Assembly (NCBI RefSeq): GCF_900103585.1
Contig: NZ_FNHV01000009.1
Location: 89,977-153,976, forward strand
Reading direction: 5' to 3'
Source of the DNA: Streptomyces sp. cf386
Lineage (GTDB): Bacteria; Actinomycetota; Actinomycetes; Streptomycetales; Streptomycetaceae
DNA: 64,000 nt
In this document: in pieces, positions 16,211 to 24,588 of the stretch
Position numbering within the stretch: position 1 is the first letter of the stretch
Layout of the letters: each line of letters opens with the position of its first letter
The notes under the pieces: generated by a model
Told to the model about the DNA's origin: nothing
Databases searched by the model: none
Seen by the model: only the letters and a program-made list of their open reading frames with translations
Made by a program: the position numbers and the translations under genes

Positions 16211-17830
16211 ATGACTAGTCAGACCACCATCGAAACGACGGGGTCGGGGGGCAAGGCACCAGCAGCTCCGTCGGACGCGGCGCCGGCCAAGGGGCTGCGC
16301 GGGCACCCTTGGTTCACCCTGATCACCGTCGCAGTGGGGGTCATGATGGTGGCCCTCGACGGCACCATCGTGGCCATTGCCAACCCGGCCATCCAGAAGG
16401 ACCTCGGCGCCACCTTCGCCGAGGTGCAGTGGATCACCAACGGCTACTTCCTCGCCCTCGCGGTCTCCCTGATCACCGCCGGCAAGCTCGGCGACCGGTT
16501 CGGGCACCGCCAGACCTTCCTGATCGGCGTGGTCGGCTTCGCCGCCGCCTCCGGTGCGATCGGGCTGTCCAGCAGCATCGGCGCGGTCGTTGTCTTCCGT
16601 GTCTTCCAGGGCCTGTTCGGCGCGCTGCTGATGCCGGCCGCGCTCGGCCTGCTGCGGGCCACCTTCCCGGCCGAGAAGCTCAACATGGCCATCGGCATCT
16701 GGGGCATGGTCATCGGCGCGTCCACCGCGGGCGGTCCGATCCTCGGCGGTGTCCTCGTCGAGCACGTCAACTGGCAGTCGGTGTTCTTCATCAACGTGCC
16801 GGTCGGCATCCTCGCCGTCGTCCTCGGCGTCCTGATCCTGCTCGACCACCGCGCGGAGAACGCCCCGCGCTCCTTCGACGTCCTGGGCATCGGCCTCCTC
16901 TCGGCCGCGATGTTCTGCCTCGTCTGGGCCCTGATCAAGGCCCCGGAGTGGGGCTGGGGCTCCGGCCAGACGTGGCTGTTCATAGCCGGGTCGGTGCTGG
17001 GCTTCGTGCTCTTCGCCTTCTGGGAGACGAAGGTGAAGGAGCCGCTGATCCCGCTGGCGCTGTTCCGCTCGGTCCCGCTGTCGGCGGGCGTCGTCCTGAT
17101 GGTCCTGATGGCCATCGCGTTCATGGGCGGCCTGTTCTTCGTGACGTTCTACCTCCAGAACGTCCATGGCATGAGCCCGATCGACGCGGGTCTGCACCTC
17201 CTGCCCCTGACCGGCATGATGATCGTCGGCTCCCCGCTCGCGGGCGCGATGATCACCAAGCTGGGCCCGCGGATCCCGCTGGCGGGCGGTATGGCGGCCA
17301 CCGCGATCGCCATGTACGGCATGTCCACGCTGGAGACGGACACCGGCAGCGGCATCATGTCGCTCTGGTTCGCCCTGCTCGGCCTCGGCCTCGCGCCGGT
17401 CATGGTCGGCGCCACGGAGGTCATCGTCGGTAACGCGCCCATGGAGCTGTCCGGCGTGGCCGGCGGTCTCCAGCAGGCCGCGATGCAGATCGGCGGCAGC
17501 CTCGGTACGGCCGTCCTGGGCGCCGTGATGGCCTCCAAGGTCGACAGCGACCTCGCCGGCAACTGGACCTCCGCGGGGCTTCCGCCGCTGACGGCGGCCC
17601 AAGAGGCGCAGGCCTCCGAGGCGGTCCAGGTGGGCGTGGCCCCCTTGGCTCCGGGCACCCCGGACGCCATCGCCGCGAAGATCACGGACGTCGCGCACGA
17701 CACGTTCATCTCGGGCATGAGCCTGGCGTCGCTGGTCGCGGCGGGGGTGGCGGTCGTGGCGGTGTTCGTGGCCTTCCTCACGAAGCGGGGGGAGAACGCG
17801 GAGGCGGGAGCGGGCGCGGCGCACATCTAG
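16211..17830 (+). CDS. DHA2 (14-helix) MFS multidrug efflux transporter
   Basis: 539 residues from the ATG at 16211; an earlier GTG at 16169 would place the start inside the promoter. Motif A (KLGDRFGHRQTFLIG) and motif C (GPILGGVL, after VIGASTAGG) are present, together with the motif D-like VALDGTIVAIANPAIQ of drug-proton antiporters. About 14 membrane helices are predicted from the hydrophobic pattern. The protein exports hydrophobic compounds using the proton gradient. It is divergent from the TetR gene, which probably controls it. Confidence 0.92.
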   Translation: MTSQTTIETTGSGGKAPAAPSDAAPAKGLRGHPWFTLITVAVGVMMVALDGTIVAIANPAIQKDLGATFAEVQWITNGYFLALAVSLITAGKLGDRFGHRQTFLIGVVGFAAASGAIGLSSSIGAVVVFRVFQGLFGALLMPAALGLLRATFPAEKLNMAIGIWGMVIGASTAGGPILGGVLVEHVNWQSVFFINVPVGILAVVLGVLILLDHRAENAPRSFDVLGIGLLSAAMFCLVWALIKAPEWGWGSGQTWLFIAGSVLGFVLFAFWETKVKEPLIPLALFRSVPLSAGVVLMVLMAIAFMGGLFFVTFYLQNVHGMSPIDAGLHLLPLTGMMIVGSPLAGAMITKLGPRIPLAGGMAATAIAMYGMSTLETDTGSGIMSLWFALLGLGLAPVMVGATEVIVGNAPMELSGVAGGLQQAAMQIGGSLGTAVLGAVMASKVDSDLAGNWTSAGLPPLTAAQEAQASEAVQVGVAPLAPGTPDAIAAKITDVAHDTFISGMSLASLVAAGVAVVAVFVAFLTKRGENAEAGAGAAHI

Positions 17831-17911
17831 CCCGCGGATGGCCTGCGGCTGGCTGGGTCGGTGCGGCTGCGCCGTAGGGGCCCAGACCGGCTGCGGACTG
17901 CGGGGCGTGGG

Positions 17912-17946
17912 GTGGCTGGTCGCGCAGTTCCCCGCGCCCCTAGGGG
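17912..17946 (-). repeat. Dispersed GC-rich repeat, copy 2 (single arm)
   Basis: It contains GGCTGGTCGCGCAGTTCCCC followed by gcgcccctagggg. It lies in the 240-base gap between the convergent MFS and potassium-channel genes. The rest of this gap shows GC-rich hairpins but no gene. Confidence 0.85.
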
Positions 17947-18070
17947 CGTTGCAGCTGCCGTAGCTGCGGGCATTCGTGCCGCTGGGGCGGCGCCCGTCCC
18001 AAAGAAGGCGGCACCCCGCCAGCGCGGGTGAGCGACTCACCCCCGCCCAGGCCCAACGCCCGGTACCCCT

Positions 18071-18832
18071 CTAACGCACCTTCTCCTCGCCCACCTGCCC
18101 CGGCACCGCCGCCCCCGACAGCGAAGCGACCTCGGCCCGCAGCGCCCGGACCTCCTCCGTCAGTACTCGTATCGCCTCCGTCTGGCGGCGTTCCTCCACG
18201 TCGTCCATCTCGAAGCGCGCTATGAACCAGGCGGCGATGTTCGCGGTCACCACACCCAGCAGCGCGATCCCCGACAGCATCAGCCCCACCGCGAGCATCC
18301 GCCCCACGCCCGTGGTCGGCGCATGATCGCCGTAGCCAACCGTCGTCATCGTCGTGAACGACCACCACACCGCGTCACCCAGCGTCTTGATGTTCCCGTT
18401 CGGCGAGTCCCGCTCGACGGACAGCACCGCCAGCGACCCGAACATCAACAGCCCGACCACCGACCCGGCGACATACGTGGTGAGCCGCACCTGCGACGCC
18501 ATCCGGGCACGCTGCCCGACGAGCAGCAGCGTGGACACGAGCCGCAGCAGCCGTAGCGGCTGGACCAGCGGCAGCACCACCGCGCACAGGTCGAGCCAGT
18601 GACCGCGTACGAACTCCACGCGCCGCTCGGCGAGGGCGAGCCGGACGACGTAGTCCAGCGCGAACGCGCCCCACACCACCCACTCCACGGCGAGGCACGC
18701 GGACACCACCTCACGGCTCGCGTCCGGGTCGACGATCGGCACGGCATAGGCCACGGCGAACCCCAGAGCCATGCCGAACAGCGGCCGCTGGGTATGCCGT
18801 TCCCAACGGACTTGTGCGGGAGCTTCCTTCAT
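18071..18832 (-). CDS. Voltage-gated-type potassium channel
   Basis: 253 residues from the ATG at 18832; upstream in-frame residues look non-coding. Several membrane helices form a voltage-sensor-like region, in which the fourth segment has spaced arginines (LRLLRLVSTLLLVGQRAR). The pore follows, with the selectivity filter TVGYGD at 164-169 (TTMTTVGYGDHAPT). A C-terminal coiled coil (DVEERRQTEAIRVLTEEVRA) probably helps assemble the tetramer. It is a cytoplasmic-membrane K+ channel. It is shorter than eukaryotic Kv but typical for bacterial Kch/KvAP-like channels. Confidence 0.92.
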   Translation of the reverse strand: MKEAPAQVRWERHTQRPLFGMALGFAVAYAVPIVDPDASREVVSACLAVEWVVWGAFALDYVVRLALAERRVEFVRGHWLDLCAVVLPLVQPLRLLRLVSTLLLVGQRARMASQVRLTTYVAGSVVGLLMFGSLAVLSVERDSPNGNIKTLGDAVWWSFTTMTTVGYGDHAPTTGVGRMLAVGLMLSGIALLGVVTANIAAWFIARFEMDDVEERRQTEAIRVLTEEVRALRAEVASLSGAAVPGQVGEEKVR

Positions 18833-18922
18833 GGGCGCATCGTAGGAAATGTGAAGGGGCGGTGTATCCCGCAGGTCACCCACGGGCACACCACCCCATC
18901 GAGCCGTTGACGCCGGCCGAAC

Positions 18923-21670
18923 CTACGCGTCGCCGCCCGCGGCGCCCGGGTCCGCCGCCGAAACGTCCAGCAGCTGGTAGCGGTCGATCGCCTGCTTCAG
19001 CGCCGACCGGTCCACCTTCCCCTCCTTCGCCAGCTCCGTCAGCACCGCCACCACGATCGACTGCGCGTCGATGTGGAAGAAGCGGCGAGCCGCCCCGCGG
19101 GTGTCGGCGAAGCCGAAACCGTCCGCGCCCAGCGACTGGTACGTCCCCGGCACCCAGCGGGCGATCTGGTCCGGCACCGACCGCATCCAGTCGGAGACGG
19201 CCACGAACGGCCCCTCGGCGCCGCTCAGTTTGCGCGTCACCCACGGCACGCGCTGCTCCTCCTCGGGATGCAGCAGGTTGTGCCGCTCGCACTCGACGGC
19301 CTCGCGCCGCAGCTCGTTCCAGGAGGTCGCCGACCAGACGCCGGCCTTGACGTTCCACTCCTCGGCGAGGATCCTCTGCGCCTCGACCGCCCAGGGGACC
19401 GCCACACCGGACGCGATGATCTGCGCCGGGATGGACCCCGCCGTGCCCTCACCGAGGCGGTGGACGCCCTTGAGGATGCCCTCGACGTCGACGTCCTCCG
19501 GCTCGGCCGGGTGCTGGATGGGCTCGTTGTAGACGGTGAGGTAGTAGAAGACGTCCTCGCCGTGCGGGTGTTCGGCCGAACCGCCGTACATCCGGCGCAG
19601 ACCGTCCTGCACGATGTGCGCGATCTCGTACGAGTACGCCGGGTCGTAGGCGACACAGCCCGGGTTCGTCGAGGCGAGCAGCTGCGAGTGGCCGTCCGCG
19701 TGCTGGAGGCCCTCACCGGTCAGCGTCGTCCGGCCGGCGGTCGCGCCCAGCACGAAACCGCGCGCCAGCTGGTCCGCCATCTGCCAGAACTGGTCGCCGG
19801 TGCGCTGGAACCCGAACATCGAGTAGAAGACGTAGACGGGGATCAGCGGCTCGCCGTGGGTGGCGTACGCCGAACCCGCCGCGATCAGCGAGGCCGTACA
19901 GCCCGCCTCAGAGATGCCGTCGTGCAGCATCTGGCCCTGCGGCGACTCCTTGTAGGCGAGCAGCAGATCGCGGTCGACCGCCTCGTACTGCTGGCCGAGC
20001 GGGTTGTAGATCTTCGCGCTCGGGAAGAACGAGTCCATGCCGAACGTGCGGTACTCGTCCGGCGCGATCAGGACGAACCGCCTGCCGATCTCCTTGTCCC
20101 GCATGAGGTCCTTGAGGAGGCGGACAAAGGCCATGGTCGTCGCGATCGACTGGTGGCCCGAGCCCTTCTTCACGGACGCATACGTCTTGTCGTCCGGCAG
20201 CGCCAGCGGCTTGGAGCGCACGACACGCGTCGGGACGTAACCGCCGAGCCCCTTGCGGCGGTCGTGCATGTACTGGAGCTCCTCGGACTTCCGCCCGGGG
20301 TGGTAGTACGGCGGGAGCCCGCTGTCCAGGTCCTTGTCGGCGATCGGCAGGTGCAGCCGGTCGCGGAAGCGCTTGAGGTCGTCGACCGTCAGCTTCTTCA
20401 TCTGGTGCGTGGCGTTGCGGCCCTCGAAGTTGGGGCCGAGCGTCCAGCCCTTGATCGTCTTGGCGAGGATCACCGTCGGCTGGCCCTTGTGGGCGCGGGC
20501 GGCCGAGTAGGCGGCGTAGATCTTGCGGTGGTCGTGACCGCCGCGGCCCAGGTGCAGGATCTGGTCGTCGGTCATGCCCTCGACCATGGCGCGCAGCCGC
20601 TGGTCGTCGCCGAAGAAGTGGTCGCGGATGTAGGCGCCGGTCTCGGTGGCGTACGTCTGGAACTGGCCGTCCGGCGTGGTGTTCATCCGGTTGACCAGGA
20701 TGCCGTCGCGGTCCTGCGCGAGCAGCGGGTCCCAGGTGCGGTCCCAGATCAGCTTGATGACGTTCCAGCCGGCGCCCCGGAAGATCGACTCCAGCTCCTG
20801 GATGACCTTGCCGTTGCCGCGCACCGGGCCGTCCAGGCGCTGAAGGTTGCAGTTCACGACGAAGGTGAGGTTGTCCAGGCCCTCGCGCGCGGCGATGGAC
20901 AGCTGCCCGAGCGACTCCGGCTCGTCCATCTCGCCGTCGCCCAGGAACGCCCACACATGCGACTTGGAGGTGTCCGCGATACCGCGCGCCTCCATGTAGC
21001 GGTTCATCCGCGCCTGGTAGATCGCGCCGATCGGGCCGAGGCCCATCGACACGGTCGGGAACTCCCAGAAGTCCGGCATCAGCCGCGGGTGCGGGTAGCT
21101 GGACAGCCCGTACGGCGCCTTCGACTTCTCCTGCCGGAAGGCGTCGAGGTTCTCCTCGTTCAGCCGGTCCAGCAGGTACGCGCGCGCGTAGATGCCCGGG
21201 GAGGCGTGGCCCTGGAAGAAGACCTGGTCGCCGCCGTCGCCCTCGTCCTTGCCGCGGAAGAAGTGGTTGAAGCCCACGTCGTAGAGTGAGGCGGAGGAGG
21301 CGAACGTGGCGATGTGGCCGCCGACGCCGATACCCGGGCGCTGCGCCCTCGACACCATGACCGCGGCGTTCCACCGGGTCGCGTTGAGGATCTTGCGCTC
21401 GATCTCCTCGTTGCCCGGGAAGAAGGGCTCGCTCTTGGTGGGGATCGTGTTGACGTAGTCCGTGCTGCGCATCTCGGGCACGGCCACACGCTTCTCGCGG
21501 GCCCGCTCGATCAGCCGAAGCATCAGGTAGCGGGCCCGCTCCCGGCCGCGCTCGTCCACGGCGGCGTCGAGGGAGTCGAGCCACTCCTGGGTTTCCTCGG
21601 GATCGAAGTCAGGAACCTGACTCGGAAGGCCGCCAATGATGATCGGGTTGCGATCGGATCCGGAAGCCAC
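18923..21670 (-). CDS. aceE: Pyruvate dehydrogenase E1 component, homodimeric type
   Basis: 915 residues. AceE decarboxylates pyruvate with thiamine diphosphate and passes the acetyl group to the E2 lipoyl domain. The ThDP/Mg motif is GDGEMDEP at 244-251, with NCNLQRLDGPVRGNGK following at about 273-288. The length matches single-chain E1 proteins of actinobacteria and gamma-proteobacteria, unlike the alpha/beta type. The start is GTG at 21670, with AAGGAA upstream. No E2 or E3 gene lies next to it, which is usual in streptomycetes. A 363-base divergent region separates it from the DUF3052 gene. Confidence 0.95.
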   Translation of the reverse strand: MASGSDRNPIIIGGLPSQVPDFDPEETQEWLDSLDAAVDERGRERARYLMLRLIERAREKRVAVPEMRSTDYVNTIPTKSEPFFPGNEEIERKILNATRWNAAVMVSRAQRPGIGVGGHIATFASSASLYDVGFNHFFRGKDEGDGGDQVFFQGHASPGIYARAYLLDRLNEENLDAFRQEKSKAPYGLSSYPHPRLMPDFWEFPTVSMGLGPIGAIYQARMNRYMEARGIADTSKSHVWAFLGDGEMDEPESLGQLSIAAREGLDNLTFVVNCNLQRLDGPVRGNGKVIQELESIFRGAGWNVIKLIWDRTWDPLLAQDRDGILVNRMNTTPDGQFQTYATETGAYIRDHFFGDDQRLRAMVEGMTDDQILHLGRGGHDHRKIYAAYSAARAHKGQPTVILAKTIKGWTLGPNFEGRNATHQMKKLTVDDLKRFRDRLHLPIADKDLDSGLPPYYHPGRKSEELQYMHDRRKGLGGYVPTRVVRSKPLALPDDKTYASVKKGSGHQSIATTMAFVRLLKDLMRDKEIGRRFVLIAPDEYRTFGMDSFFPSAKIYNPLGQQYEAVDRDLLLAYKESPQGQMLHDGISEAGCTASLIAAGSAYATHGEPLIPVYVFYSMFGFQRTGDQFWQMADQLARGFVLGATAGRTTLTGEGLQHADGHSQLLASTNPGCVAYDPAYSYEIAHIVQDGLRRMYGGSAEHPHGEDVFYYLTVYNEPIQHPAEPEDVDVEGILKGVHRLGEGTAGSIPAQIIASGVAVPWAVEAQRILAEEWNVKAGVWSATSWNELRREAVECERHNLLHPEEEQRVPWVTRKLSGAEGPFVAVSDWMRSVPDQIARWVPGTYQSLGADGFGFADTRGAARRFFHIDAQSIVVAVLTELAKEGKVDRSALKQAIDRYQLLDVSAADPGAAGGDA

Positions 21671-22033
21671 GCTGTTCCTTACCTGTCAGAGGGCTGTGTT
21701 TCTGGGGATTCTCAGTGCCTGCACCGCTCCCCATCGTGTACCTAGGGGGGCCAAACGTCATCTCTACTGTGGGGTAACAGGGGGCTTTGCAAACGGCTGA
21801 CTGCCCACGCATGGTTCCCAAACGCACAAAGGGGGCAGATTGGTGTGGTGTGCGTCACCTTGAGACGATGATGGTGTGCCTGAAGTTGCGGTGACACGTT
21901 CCGGAACGTCACCGTTTCGGCGGTCTGAACGGCCGGGTACTTGCGCGATCCGTCCCGCCCGTGTGGACTACGGCCAATGCTTCGCGCACGCGCGTGGCTG
22001 AGTTATTCCCAAGACATGATCAGGAGGCAACCC
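21671..22033. other. Divergent regulatory region of aceE and the DUF3052 gene
   Basis: This 363-base interval has no gene. On the aceE side a TAGAGA sequence (about 21753-21758, minus strand) could be a -10 box, leaving an untranslated leader of roughly 80 bases; the -35 is unclear. The perfect palindrome at 21896-21909 lies nearer the other gene. The AGGAGG at 22022-22027 serves the DUF3052 start. Confidence 0.5.
21896..21909. promoter_or_regulatory. Palindrome ACGTTCCGGAACGT, candidate operator
   Basis: A perfect 14-bp palindrome is extended outward by an imperfect match (GGTGAC on the left, GTCACC on the right). It lies in the aceE/DUF3052 intergenic region, 125 bases before the DUF3052 start. 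The binding protein is unknown. Confidence 0.45.
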
Positions 22034-22471
22034 GTGAGCGCGACCGCGGACCACGCGGAGGAGCGGACGAGCCCTGCCGTCAGGCTGGGGTTCCAGCCCG
22101 AGCAGGTGGTCCAGGAGATCGGCTACGACGACGACGTAGACCAGGAACTCCGCCAGTCCATCGAGGAAGTCGTCGGCAGCGAGCTCGTGGACGAGGACTA
22201 CGACGACGTTGCCGATGCCGTGGTGCTGTGGTTCCGCGACGAGGACGGCGACCTGACGGATGCGCTGGTGGACGCCACCACGTACATCGAAGAGGGTGGC
22301 TCGATCCTGCTTCTCACGCCGAAGACCGGCCGTGACGGCTACGTGGAGCCCAGCGACATCTCGGAAGCCGCGACCACGGCGGGTCTGTCGGCGTCCAAGA
22401 GTGTCAGCGTCGGCAAGGACTGGAGCGGCAGCCGGCTGGTGACGCCCAAGGCAGCCAAGTCCAAGAAGTAA
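22034..22471 (+). CDS. DUF3052 family protein
   Basis: 145 residues of a conserved actinobacterial family, acidic (EVVGSELVDEDYDDVADAVV) with a basic C-terminal tail (TPKAAKSKK). The GTG at 22034 is chosen because AGGAGG ends six bases upstream. There are no membrane segments or recognised catalytic motif. The function is unknown. It is followed by the hairpin at 22483-22512. The position next to aceE is, from memory, conserved in streptomycetes. Confidence 0.85.
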   Translation: MSATADHAEERTSPAVRLGFQPEQVVQEIGYDDDVDQELRQSIEEVVGSELVDEDYDDVADAVVLWFRDEDGDLTDALVDATTYIEEGGSILLLTPKTGRDGYVEPSDISEAATTAGLSASKSVSVGKDWSGSRLVTPKAAKSKK

Positions 22472-22482
22472 CCGGTGACGGT

Positions 22483-22512
22483 GCCGGGCCGGGCCGACAA
22501 GCCCGGCCCGGC
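22483..22512 (+). terminator. Terminator hairpin after the DUF3052 gene
   Basis: A perfect 12-bp stem, gccgggccgggc with gcccggcccggc, has a six-base cgacaa loop. It starts 11 bases after the stop codon and has no T run. Confidence 0.75.
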
Positions 22513-22589
22513 CTCCTGCACGGGCCGCGGTGGTCGCTGCATAGGGTGGGTTGCACCCGAACAGCCCCCACCGAAGGGACATCCACGCG

Positions 22590-23048
22590 ATGGCGATCCA
22601 GGTCGGCGACAAGGCCCCCGACTTCGAGCTCAAGGACAACCACGGTGCGACCGTGAAGCTCTCCGACTTCCGTGGTTCCAAGAACGTCGTCCTGCTCTTC
22701 TACCCCTTCGCCTTCACCGGTGTGTGCACGGGCGAGCTGTGCGAGGTGCGCGACAACCTGCCGCAGTTCGCCGACCGCGACACGCAGGTGCTGGCCGTCT
22801 CCAACGACTCCATCCACACCCTGCGCGTCTTCGCCGAGCAGGAGGGCCTGGAGTACCCGCTGCTCAGCGACTTCTGGCCGCACGGCGAGGTCAGCCGCGC
22901 CTACGGCGTCTTCGCCGAGGACAAGGGCTGCGCGGTGCGCGGCACCTTCGTCATCGACAAGGAGGGCGTCGTGCGGTGGACGGTCGAGAACGCGCTCCCG
23001 GACGCCCGTGACCTCAGTGAGTACGTCAAGGCACTCGACGCCCTCTGA
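22590..23048 (+). CDS. AhpE-type peroxiredoxin
   Basis: 152 residues. The peroxidatic Cys46 lies in PFAFTGVCTGELC, the classical P-x-x-x-T/S-x-x-C pattern. The overall sequence (LLSDFWPHGEVSRAYGVF) closely follows the mycobacterial AhpE group. These enzymes reduce H2O2 and organic or nitrogenous peroxides, usually as one-Cys enzymes recycled by mycoredoxin or mycothiol. A second Cys at 51, absent in mycobacterial AhpE as I remember it, could act as a resolving residue as in BCP-type enzymes. The ribosome site GAAGGGA lies about ten bases upstream. Placement just before the ter genes suits a stress function. Confidence 0.9.
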   Translation: MAIQVGDKAPDFELKDNHGATVKLSDFRGSKNVVLLFYPFAFTGVCTGELCEVRDNLPQFADRDTQVLAVSNDSIHTLRVFAEQEGLEYPLLSDFWPHGEVSRAYGVFAEDKGCAVRGTFVIDKEGVVRWTVENALPDARDLSEYVKALDAL

Positions 23049-23188
23049 TCCCGGCCTGATCCCGACACCCTGTGATTCTTCGGTATCAAGGCCTGCGACC
23101 TACGGGAACCCGTCACTAGGATCGAGTCGTTGATCCCATATCAAACGCACGGCGGGGCTCCCCGCCCCTGGAAACCAATGGAGGACTC

Positions 23189-23764
23189 GTGGGAGTCAGC
23201 CTCAGCAAGGGCGGCAACGTATCACTGAGCAAGGAGGCGCCCGGTCTCACCGCGGTCATCGTCGGTCTGGGGTGGGACATCCGCACCACGACCGGCACCG
23301 ACTTCGACCTGGACGCCAGCGCGCTGCTGCTGAACCCGGAGGGCAAGGTCGGCAGCGACGCGAACTTCGTCTTCTTCAACAACCTCAAGAGCGCCGACGG
23401 CTCGGTCGAGCACACCGGCGACAACCTCACCGGTGAGGGCGAGGGTGACGACGAGCAGATCAAGATCAACCTCGCGGGCGTCCCGACCGACGTCGAGAAG
23501 ATCGTCTTCCCGGTCTCGATCTACGACGCCGAGAACCGCCAGCAGTCCTTCGGCCAGGTGCGCAACGCGTTCATCCGCGTCGTGAACCAGGCCGGCGGCG
23601 CCGAGATCGCGCGCTACGACCTCAGCGAGGACGCGTCCACCGAGACCGCGATGGTCTTCGGCGAGCTGTACCGGCACGGCGCGGAGTGGAAGTTCCGCGC
23701 CATCGGCCAGGGCTACGCCTCGGGCCTGCGCGGCATCGCCCAGGACTTCGGTGTGAACGTCTGA
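23189..23764 (+). CDS. TerD-family protein, first of tandem pair
   Basis: 191 residues starting at GTG 23189, with GGAGGA eight bases upstream. It has the complete TerD fold pattern: N-terminal GVSLSKGGNVSLSKE, calcium-binding acidic patches DFDLDASALLL and GDNLTGEGEGDDEQ, and the terminal WKFRAIGQGYASGLRGIAQD. TerD proteins bind Ca2+ and take part in resistance to tellurite and other stresses; in Streptomyces they also affect development. The upstream 120 bases contain TAGGAT (23117-23122), a possible -10 box. The next gene is a paralogue 123 bases downstream. Confidence 0.93.
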   Translation: MGVSLSKGGNVSLSKEAPGLTAVIVGLGWDIRTTTGTDFDLDASALLLNPEGKVGSDANFVFFNNLKSADGSVEHTGDNLTGEGEGDDEQIKINLAGVPTDVEKIVFPVSIYDAENRQQSFGQVRNAFIRVVNQAGGAEIARYDLSEDASTETAMVFGELYRHGAEWKFRAIGQGYASGLRGIAQDFGVNV

Positions 23765-23887
23765 GGTCCCTCGACCCAGGCGTGAAGGTCCAGGACACCA
23801 CTGGCTGAGTCCGGCGCCGTACCGTTTGGGTGCGGCGCCGGATGCGCAGGACAACAAAAGAAGCACCACCAGGGGAGGACCAGCATC

Positions 23888-24463
23888 ATGGGCGTCACGC
23901 TCGCCAAAGGGGGCAATGTCTCCCTGTCCAAGGCCGCGCCGAACCTCACTCAGGTGATGATCGGGCTCGGCTGGGACGCACGCTCCACCACCGGAGCCGA
24001 CTTCGACCTCGACGCCAGCGCCCTGATGTGCAACAGCGGACGGGTCCTGGGCGATGAGTGGTTCGTCTTCTACAACCAGCTCAAGAGCCCGGACGGCTCG
24101 GTGGAGCACACCGGGGACAACCTCACCGGCGAGGGCGACGGCGACGACGAGTCGCTCCTGATCGACCTCTCCAAGGTGCCGGCGCACTGCGACAAGATCG
24201 TCTTCCCGGTCTCCATCCACATGGCCGACGAGCGCGGCCAGACCTTCGGCCAGGTCTCCAACGCGTTCATCCGCGTGGTGAACCAGGCCGACGGCCAGGA
24301 ACTCGCCCGCTACGACCTGAGCGAGGACGCCTCCACCGAGACCGCCATGATCTTCGGCGAGGTCTACCGCTACCAGGGAGAATGGAAGTTCCGAGCGGTG
24401 GGACAGGGATACGCGTCGGGCCTCCGGGGCATCGCACTGGACTTCGGGGTCAACGTCTCATAA
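23888..24463 (+). CDS. TerD-family protein, second of tandem pair
   Basis: 191 residues, the same length as the preceding protein and clearly a paralogue. The acidic loops (DFDLDASALMC, GDNLTGEGDGDDE) and the end WKFRAVGQGYASGLRGIALD are conserved. GGAGGA lies about eight bases before the ATG. The two genes probably arose by tandem duplication and may form mixed calcium-bound complexes with the TerC-like protein at the membrane, as is proposed for Ter systems. The intergenic gap may carry its own promoter. Confidence 0.93.
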   Translation: MGVTLAKGGNVSLSKAAPNLTQVMIGLGWDARSTTGADFDLDASALMCNSGRVLGDEWFVFYNQLKSPDGSVEHTGDNLTGEGDGDDESLLIDLSKVPAHCDKIVFPVSIHMADERGQTFGQVSNAFIRVVNQADGQELARYDLSEDASTETAMIFGEVYRYQGEWKFRAVGQGYASGLRGIALDFGVNVS

Positions 24464-24588
24464 CGCGATATGAGCAAAAGCCGGGGCCCGGTGGGGTGCG
24501 AAGGGGAGCCGACTAGACTTCGGCTTCAAAAGTTCGTAAAGCCGAGTGCGGCGCGGGGGAGCCCCGTACACACAGGATTGGGTAGCCA

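Noticed and set aside
19073..21289. Plus-strand open frame opposite aceE
   Set aside because: Mirror frame of a highly conserved enzyme; no domain and no start signal.
24464..24588. Mn2+ riboswitch in front of the TerC-like gene
   Set aside because: None of the yybP-ykoY conserved blocks is present in this interval; only a possible -10 box is seen.
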